A stretch of DNA of 64,000 nt from JAPXSY01 sp034003585. GTDB taxonomy: Bacteria > Verrucomicrobiota > Kiritimatiellia > RFP12 > UBA1067. The DNA lies in NCBI GenBank assembly GCA_034003585.1, contig JAVEYH010000006.1, forward strand, positions 1-64,000. Reading direction: 5' to 3'. The notes beneath the pieces are model-generated. The model made no database searches. It was given only the letters and a program-made list of their open reading frames with translations, and was not told the DNA's origin. The position numbers and the translations under genes are program-made. Positions within the stretch are counted from its first letter, which is position 1. Each line of letters starts with the position of its first letter. Below are positions 58,674 through 64,000 of the stretch, piece by piece.

Positions 58674-61349
58674 ATGGACAAGCATTACGACCCCAAGACC
58701 GTCGAAAACAAGTGGTACGCGTGGTGGGAGGAGACCGGCCAGTTCCACGCGGAGGCGTCGCAGGGCGGCGAACCCTACAGTGTGGTGATCCCGCCGCCGA
58801 ATGTGACGGGGATCCTGCACATGGGCCACGCGCTCAACAACACCATCCAGGATGTGCTGGTGCGCTGGCGCCGCATGCAGGGCCGCAACACGGTCTGGAT
58901 GCCGGGCACCGACCACGCGGGCATCGCCACGCAAAACGTGGTGGAGAAGGCGCTGCGCAAAGAGGGCCTCTCGCGGCGCGATCTCGGGCGCGAGAAATTT
59001 CTGGAGCGCGTGTGGGAGTGGCGCAAGGAGTACGGCGGCACCATCGTGCGCCAGCTCCGCAAGCTCGGGGCGAGCTGCGACTGGTCGCGCGAACGCTTCA
59101 CCATGGACGAAGGGTTGAGCGAGGCGGTGGCCGAGGTGTTCTGCCGGCTCTACGACGAGGGCCTCATCTACCGCGGCAACTACATCGTGAACTGGTGCCC
59201 GCGCTGCCACACCGCGCTGTCGGACGAGGAGAGCGAGCATCAGGACACGGCCGGCCATCTCTGGCACATCCGCTACCCGATTCCGGGCGGCGGCGAGGTC
59301 GTGGTGGCGACCACGCGCCCCGAGACCATGCTGGGCGACACGGCGGTGGCGGTGAACCCGGCGGATGAGCGCTATCAGGAGCTGGTCGGTAAGTCCGTGA
59401 CCCTGCCGCTCCTGAACCGCGAGATCCCGGTGGTCGCGGACGAGTACGTGGACCGCGCCTTCGGCACGGGCGTCGTGAAGATCACGCCCGCGCACGACCC
59501 GAACGATTTCCAGGTGGCGCAGCGCCACAGTCTGCCGGTCCTCAACGTCATGAACGGCGACGGCACGATGAACGGGGAGGCCGGCCCGTATGCGGGCATG
59601 GACCGCTTCGCCTGCCGCAAGAAGGTGATCGCCGACCTCGAGGCCCAGGGGCTGCTGGTCAAGGCCGATCCGCATCAGCACGCGGTCGGCCACTGCTACC
59701 GCTGCGATACCGTGGTCGAGCCGCGGCTCTCCAAGCAGTGGTTCGTGCGCATGAAGCCGCTCGCCGCCCCGGCCATCGAGGCCGTGCGCGCCGGCAAGGT
59801 CAGCTTCTTGCCGCAGCGCTGGGAAAAGACCTATTTCGAGTGGATGGAGAACATCCGCGACTGGTGCATCTCGCGCCAGATCTGGTGGGGCCACCGCATT
59901 CCGGTCTACACCTGCGCGGGCTGCGCGCACGAGTGGGCCGCGAAGAAAACCCCGGAGGCGTGCCCCCAATGCGGCGCGGCGGCGATCACGCAGGACGAGG
60001 ACGTGCTCGACACCTGGTTCTCCTCGTGGCTCTGGCCCTTCAGCACCTTCGGCTGGCCCAAGGACCACCCGGACCTGAAGTTTTACTATCCGACCCGCGA
60101 TCTGGCCACCGCGCCGGAGATCCTCTTCTTCTGGGTCGCGCGCATGATCATGGCCGGCTGCAAGTTCATGGGTGAGGTGCCCTTCCGCACGGTGTATCTG
60201 CACGGCACGGTGCGCGACGACAAGGGCCGCAAGATGAGCAAGAGCCTGGGCAATTCCATCGACCCGCTCGACATCATCGAGACCTACAGCGCCGACTCGC
60301 TGCGCTTCAGCCTGATGCTCATCACCTCCACCGGTATGGACGTCTACGTCAACATGGAGAAGTTCGAGATCGGGCGCAACTTCGCGACCAAGGTCTGGAA
60401 CGCCGCGCGCTTCATGAAGATGCACATGGAGAAGCTGCCCGGCACAAACTGGCGCGAAGCGGTCCGCCGCGAGCTGGCGCTCGATCCGGCACTGCTGCGC
60501 GATGACGACCGCCACATGCTCGCCACCTGCGAGAACGCCGTGCGCGCCGTGACCGGACATCTGGAGGCGTTCCGCCTGCAGGACGGCGCGCTGGCGATCT
60601 ACGATTTCGTCTGGAGCCAGTTCTGCGATTGGTATCTCGAATACGCGAAGCCGGATCTGAACGGCCCGGACGAGGCGCGCCGCCGCCAGGTGCTGGCCGT
60701 GATGGCCGATGTCTTCGCCAAGGCGCTCAAGCTGCTGCACCCCTACATGCCGTTCCTCACCGAGGAGCTGTGGCACCAGATGGGGTACGGCACGGCGGAA
60801 GAGAGCATCATGCGCGCGCCGTGGCCCGCGCCCTACACCGACGCGCAGCGCGCGGCGTGGGGACTGAGCGAGGAGGTCACCGCTTTCGTCACTGCCCGGC
60901 GCGAGCTGGTCACCGCCGGCCGCGCGCTGCGCGCCGACTACAACGTCGCGCCCTCCAAATTCCTGCACTACATCGTGCAGGCTGTGGACGAAGCCGTTGC
61001 GGAGCGTCTGAATGCCGACGCCGAGACGCTCAAGCAGCAGTTGCGTTCCGACCGCCTGGAGATCGTCGCGGGCGGCGGCGAGAAAGCCATGCCCGGCGCG
61101 CTCTGCAAGCTCGGCACGGTCTACCTGCCTCTGGACGGCGTGGTGGACGTCAAGGCCGAGGCCGCGCGCGTGAAGGCCGAGTTGGAGAAGACGCGCGGGT
61201 TCCTCAAAGGCGTGGAAGCCAAACTCGGCAACGGGGGGTTCGTGGCCAAGGCGCCCGCGGCCGTGATCGAGCAGCAGCGCGCCAAGCGGATAGAGCTGAC
61301 CGAGACCGTCGCGCGGCTCGAGAAGCTGTACGCGACGTTTGGGGGATGA
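58674..61349 (+). CDS. valS: Valyl-tRNA synthetase
   Basis: The 891-residue protein has the class I synthetase elements: PPPNVTGILHMGHALNNT (HIGH as HMGH, about 38-55), the CP1 editing domain (TTRPETMLGDTAVAVNP), NWCPRCHTALSDEE, WWGHRIPVYTC, GRKMSKSLGNSIDP (KMSKS) and a C-terminal coiled coil (LEKTRGFLKGVEAKL, IELTETVARLEKLY) typical of ValS and absent from IleS/LeuS. It charges tRNA-Val and edits Thr-tRNA-Val. The stop is only three bases before the restriction endonuclease ATG. Confidence 0.96.
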   Translation: MDKHYDPKTVENKWYAWWEETGQFHAEASQGGEPYSVVIPPPNVTGILHMGHALNNTIQDVLVRWRRMQGRNTVWMPGTDHAGIATQNVVEKALRKEGLSRRDLGREKFLERVWEWRKEYGGTIVRQLRKLGASCDWSRERFTMDEGLSEAVAEVFCRLYDEGLIYRGNYIVNWCPRCHTALSDEESEHQDTAGHLWHIRYPIPGGGEVVVATTRPETMLGDTAVAVNPADERYQELVGKSVTLPLLNREIPVVADEYVDRAFGTGVVKITPAHDPNDFQVAQRHSLPVLNVMNGDGTMNGEAGPYAGMDRFACRKKVIADLEAQGLLVKADPHQHAVGHCYRCDTVVEPRLSKQWFVRMKPLAAPAIEAVRAGKVSFLPQRWEKTYFEWMENIRDWCISRQIWWGHRIPVYTCAGCAHEWAAKKTPEACPQCGAAAITQDEDVLDTWFSSWLWPFSTFGWPKDHPDLKFYYPTRDLATAPEILFFWVARMIMAGCKFMGEVPFRTVYLHGTVRDDKGRKMSKSLGNSIDPLDIIETYSADSLRFSLMLITSTGMDVYVNMEKFEIGRNFATKVWNAARFMKMHMEKLPGTNWREAVRRELALDPALLRDDDRHMLATCENAVRAVTGHLEAFRLQDGALAIYDFVWSQFCDWYLEYAKPDLNGPDEARRRQVLAVMADVFAKALKLLHPYMPFLTEELWHQMGYGTAEESIMRAPWPAPYTDAQRAAWGLSEEVTAFVTARRELVTAGRALRADYNVAPSKFLHYIVQAVDEAVAERLNADAETLKQQLRSDRLEIVAGGGEKAMPGALCKLGTVYLPLDGVVDVKAEAARVKAELEKTRGFLKGVEAKLGNGGFVAKAPAAVIEQQRAKRIELTETVARLEKLYATFGG

Positions 61350-61352
61350 GAC

Positions 61353-61970
61353 ATGGCGATCATTAGAAACGTGGTTTCCGAAGAAGGATTTAACACCGAC
61401 CTCGCGCTACCGTTCGAGTTGCGTTTGGCTGATTTCCGTTTGGCCGTCCAAGACGTATATGATTTCTTCTTCGACGTAAATTCAACGTTACAAACGAAAG
61501 GGTTGCAGCGTTTGGATGACATGTTACGTCCGGCCATTATGTCAGGCGTCCTGTCGGATATGTTGACGGCAAGTCTTGCTAAGCATTCGCGTTCGTTGTG
61601 TGAGAACAAATATTTTAACGGGCATCCGGATTTAATTGTTCGAGGTGTGTATTCCGACAACGCTGTGAAGGCTGGCGATCAGGGCGTTGAAATTAAAACG
61701 ACCCGCAAAAGCGGTGGTGCCGTAGATACGCATGGTGCACGGAATCAGTGGATGTGCGTGTTCGTTTATGAGGTGGATGATCAGACTGAACCGGCAACGC
61801 AACGAAAGCCTATGACCATAACTGAAATCTACCTTGGGCATGTTGCCGTGGATGATTTTAGAAAAAATGCCCGAGGCGAATTAGGAACCCGCACCGCCAC
61901 GTTGCATAAAGACGGGATTGCGAAACTCAGAGAGAGTTGGGTCTATCGACGCCCCTTGCATCGCGCTTGA
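61353..61970 (+). CDS. Putative type II restriction endonuclease, PD-(D/E)XK fold
   Basis: The 205-residue protein contains a nuclease core: helix, then HPDLIVRGVY with P92-D93, and 19 residues later GVEIKTTRKS with E113-I-K115, i.e. PD-X19-EXK. The segments GAVDTHGARNQWMCVFVYEV and TRTATLHKDGIAKLRESWVY look family-specific. Next to a convergent DNA methyltransferase, a type II restriction role is the natural reading; target sequence unknown. Its ATG lies three bases after valS with the SD-like GGGGGA inside the valS end, so its translation depends on the valS transcript. Base composition is AT-richer than valS. The last 90 bases overlap the methyltransferase gene on the other strand. Confidence 0.72.
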   Translation: MAIIRNVVSEEGFNTDLALPFELRLADFRLAVQDVYDFFFDVNSTLQTKGLQRLDDMLRPAIMSGVLSDMLTASLAKHSRSLCENKYFNGHPDLIVRGVYSDNAVKAGDQGVEIKTTRKSGGAVDTHGARNQWMCVFVYEVDDQTEPATQRKPMTITEIYLGHVAVDDFRKNARGELGTRTATLHKDGIAKLRESWVYRRPLHRA

Positions 61971-63131
61971 AAAGGGGTGCTTGTCTGTCACACAACCCGC
62001 TAGTTTCGCCACGGATTCACAGGCCAGTCTGAAATAGGCCTTATCTTTTTCGGTTCCCATGCTTTCGTACCCGACGGCTTCCGCCGCCGCAAGGGTCGAT
62101 CCCGAGCCCGCGAACGTGTCGACCACGACGCCTTTTCCGAGTGGTAAAACCGCTCTGACAAGTTGGCGGAGAAAAGCTTGCGGTTTGAGGCTTGGGTGCG
62201 GCGCAAGTTCACGCTCTGTTTTGCGTGTGGGTGCTGATTCGATCACGTCGCCGAACGGTTTGTCTTTCTCCGGTCGGCGGAATCCGCCGGTTCCCCATAT
62301 ACGCAGATTGTCTTGGGCACGCCCTTGAAGCGGTTTACGGTAGATCAACCACGGTTCCCACATGGAGCGCGGCATGACGCTGACATCCGAGAACTCTTCA
62401 TGCGCGGCCTTGGGTCGGTCTCCACCGCGCATGGTCATCGTCAGGCGAATCAATTCGCCGCGCCGCTCGAGTCCCGCATCGGCCAATGCTTGCGATACAA
62501 TGTATGACAAAAGCGGATTGGACGCCACAATCACGTTTGCCCCCGGAACCAGTTTGGGAAGAAGGGCGCGGCCCCATCGCGTAAAGAACGCTCTGAGTTC
62601 TCGCAATTGCTCGGGTGAGAGGATTGTAAAGCGGGGGAGCGGCGCACGCTGATGTCCGTCGAACGATGGCGGAATTCGCCAGACACCGCCTTTGCCTTCC
62701 CGCAGTTTTGCGACTTGTTCTTTTGAGTATTCGAAAAGGCCGTAGGGTGGGTCAGTGACGACGGCGTGAAGGCTGTGGTTGTCTCGGCTTTCTAACCAAC
62801 CAAAACAATCGGCGTGAAACAGAGTGGCGAATCGACCGACTTTTTTATGCGGGAATTCATCGGCCGCTCGAATCTTGGTCTCAACAGGCTCAGCAAATCC
62901 GGGAAATGTCGGGGCACACGAATAGAAGCCGCGCGACTCTCGAACGAAGAGGTCCGGTGTGTTGAGCCGAAGGTAGGAGCGCACGGAGGATGTGGACACG
63001 CCTCCGAGTCGTAGTCGTACGGCGTCCGATATTTCGGCGACGGAGAGCGGTCGTTGCGCTGTCTTAACGGTATCAAGAATGGCGTCGCGAACTTGGCCCG
63101 GCGCCTTTCTTGCCTTTGCGTCGTAATTCAT
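61881..63131 (-). CDS. Beta-class DNA methyltransferase (N6-adenine or N4-cytosine) with N-terminal winged helix
   Basis: The 416-residue protein has the catalytic motif VVTDPPYG (127-130) before the SAM-binding DTFAGSGST (340-345), the order of beta-class DNA amino-methyltransferases. Residues about 10-70 (PGQVRDAILDTVKTAQRPLS, SDAVRLRLGGVSTSSVRSYL) form a winged-helix DNA-binding domain, as in methyltransferases that repress their own promoter. HPSLKP near 311-317 fits motif X. It should protect the host DNA from the endonuclease at 61353. The ATG at 63131 sits seven bases after a -10 box and has no ribosome-binding site, so the mRNA appears leaderless. The gene is AT-richer than its flanks. 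Confidence 0.85.
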   Translation of the reverse strand: MNYDAKARKAPGQVRDAILDTVKTAQRPLSVAEISDAVRLRLGGVSTSSVRSYLRLNTPDLFVRESRGFYSCAPTFPGFAEPVETKIRAADEFPHKKVGRFATLFHADCFGWLESRDNHSLHAVVTDPPYGLFEYSKEQVAKLREGKGGVWRIPPSFDGHQRAPLPRFTILSPEQLRELRAFFTRWGRALLPKLVPGANVIVASNPLLSYIVSQALADAGLERRGELIRLTMTMRGGDRPKAAHEEFSDVSVMPRSMWEPWLIYRKPLQGRAQDNLRIWGTGGFRRPEKDKPFGDVIESAPTRKTERELAPHPSLKPQAFLRQLVRAVLPLGKGVVVDTFAGSGSTLAAAEAVGYESMGTEKDKAYFRLACESVAKLAGCVTDKHPFSSAMQGASIDPTLSEFRNPVFMQRGGAGS

Positions 63132-63138
63132 GGCGCAC

Positions 63139-63167
63139 AGGTTAGACGTCTGGACGTCTTTTGTCAA
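63139..63167 (-). promoter_or_regulatory. Methyltransferase promoter with paired GACGTC palindromes in the spacer
   Basis: Minus-strand TTGACA (63167-63162), 17-base spacer, TAACCT (63144-63139). The spacer contains GACGTC twice, two bases apart (63145-63150 and 63153-63158), which together also make the larger inverted repeat AGACGT-N4-ACGTCT (63144-63159). A dimeric repressor bound here would cover the whole promoter. Predicted transcription starts at or next to the ATG at 63131. Confidence 0.7.
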
Positions 63168-63219
63168 GGAAACTGCCACTCGTGATCCACACGCCGGGGC
63201 CGGTGTGGCACGGCGGTTG

Positions 63220-64000
63220 TCACAGCCGCTCGCACGCCACGGCCCGGCACAGGGCGCGCGCGCGGCGGGCGTCAAACGCGGCGGGTGTCAGGGTTTCGGC
63301 GTTGGCGCTCCCGCACGCCAGGCCCAGCCGCACGGCTTCGGGCAGCCGTTTGCCGCGCAGCAGCGCGTGCGCGATGCCGGCGGTCGTGCAGTCGCCGCTG
63401 CCGATGGGGTTCACGCGCTCGCGGATCGCGGGCGGGGTGAAGCGCCATGCGGCACGGGGCGTCAGCAGATAGGCGGCGCGGCCGCCCTGGGTCACGAAGA
63501 CGTTGGCGGCCCCCAGGTTCAGCAGGTCCCGCATGCCGCGCAGGATGCGCGCCTCCGTGTTCAGGGTCTCGCCAAGCGTGGCCGCCAGCTCCGGCACATT
63601 CAGTTTGGCCAGCAGCGGCTGTTCGAACAAAACCTGGATCAGCGCCGTGCGGTGCGAATCGATCACCACCGGGACTCCGGCGGCGCGCGCGGCGCGCGCG
63701 AACGCCACGTAAAAATCATCCGGCGCGAAGGGCGGGAGCGTGCCACTGATGGCCAGCATGGCGGCGCCGGGAATCCGTTTCAAATTGTCCGCAACGAACC
63801 GGCGCAAGGCGGCGCGGCCGGGCGCGGGCGCCTCCTCCACCAGTTCGGTCACGGTCTTGGCCTGATTGTCGAGCAGGGTGGTGCAGAGTCGCGTGGGGGC
63901 GGGCATCGCCGTCATCCCGTCACCGACCCCGCACGGTTTCAGCATCGCGGCCACCCGTGCGCCGGTCGCGCCGCCGTTGAGTCCCGCCGTTACTGCGGGG
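63220..64000 (-). CDS. PfkB-family hexose-phosphate kinase (1-phosphofructokinase / LacC-like), 5' end outside window
   Basis: About 260 C-terminal residues are visible; the frame is open to the window edge. The start of the visible part reads AGLNGGATGARVAAMLKPCG and then TRLCTTLLDNQAKTVTELVE, the pattern of the 1-phosphofructokinase/tagatose-6-phosphate kinase branch. The anion-hole signature NPIGSGDCTTAGIAHALLRG with the catalytic Asp lies near the C-terminus. It phosphorylates a phosphorylated hexose at C1 or C6. No PTS permease is seen beside it in the window. FruK and LacC cannot be told apart from this fragment. GC returns to the high level of the chromosome after the restriction-modification island. 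Confidence 0.82.
   Translation of the reverse strand, partial: PAVTAGLNGGATGARVAAMLKPCGVGDGMTAMPAPTRLCTTLLDNQAKTVTELVEEAPAPGRAALRRFVADNLKRIPGAAMLAISGTLPPFAPDDFYVAFARAARAAGVPVVIDSHRTALIQVLFEQPLLAKLNVPELAATLGETLNTEARILRGMRDLLNLGAANVFVTQGGRAAYLLTPRAAWRFTPPAIRERVNPIGSGDCTTAGIAHALLRGKRLPEAVRLGLACGSANAETLTPAAFDARRARALCRAVACERL

Noticed and set aside
58626..60968. 780-codon open frame antisense to valS
   Set aside because: Shadow of valS; no start signal and no domain.

Overview
This 64 kb window is a high-GC chromosomal segment of a Gram-negative-type bacterium. It carries an ExbB/ExbD pair, a lipoprotein with a lipobox, two AsmA-like proteins and a probable Tat-exported protein. The mix of families (DUF1846, DUF4159, DUF2339/DUF3999, LarA/LarE, SDR mannonate oxidoreductase, URO-D-like proteins) and the abundance of secreted proteins of unknown function suggest the PVC group, perhaps Kiritimatiellota/Verrucomicrobiota. 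That placement is an inference; there is no rRNA or other phylogenetic marker here beyond pheT, valS, hemL and glyA. I found no rRNA, tRNA, CRISPR array, transposase or phage gene, and no gene-free stretch longer than about 275 bases.

Layout. 1-3.9 kb: a sugar locus (secreted beta-propeller/concanavalin-like proteins, PfkB fructokinase, MFS sugar porter). 3.9-14 kb: HrpA helicase carrying an in-frame repeat insertion, a secreted esterase, DUF1846, a Nudix hydrolase, a nucleoside deoxyribosyltransferase-like protein, an RpiB-GlyA fusion and an exported sugar isomerase-like protein. 14-20.6 kb: pheT, a secreted unknown, a TrpR-type repressor overlapping an aminotransferase, and another secreted unknown. 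20.6-29.5 kb: a 1064-residue AsmA-like protein, FmdB-EpmA, a parvulin, and hemL-panC-larE. 29.5-34.9 kb: the DUF2339/DUF3999 membrane pair, a prenyltransferase-fold protein and a small AsmA-like protein. 35-40 kb: a minus-strand sugar-acid operon (LarA-type epimerase, mannonate oxidoreductase, 6-phosphogluconate dehydrogenase) interrupted by an AT-richer two-gene cassette encoding a ClpP-fold protease and a 68-residue protein. 40-48.3 kb: an unknown, argH, and a four-gene overlapping operon exbB-exbD-TPR lipoprotein-VWA. 48.3-58.4 kb: an HTH-PTS IIA protein, a URO-D-like protein, ferritin, folD-unknown-nudC, and a DUF4159 pair. 58.7-64 kb: valS, a convergent restriction-modification system of lower GC, and a truncated PfkB kinase.

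The most distinctive system is 42782-48325. A VWA-domain protein carries a TonB/TolA-like membrane anchor (S27-x3-H31) and is encoded, with translational coupling, beside its probable ExbB/ExbD motor and a TPR outer-membrane lipoprotein. This looks like a proton-motive-force-driven envelope machine in which a VWA adhesion/metal-binding domain takes the place of the TonB C-terminal domain. Second is the restriction-modification unit: a winged-helix-fused methyltransferase appears to be expressed as a leaderless mRNA from a promoter whose spacer holds two GACGTC palindromes, and its gene overlaps the endonuclease gene tail-to-tail by 90 bp. Third is a cloverleaf-like repeat plus a degenerate short-period tract translated inside HrpA, with related short-period tracts elsewhere in the window.
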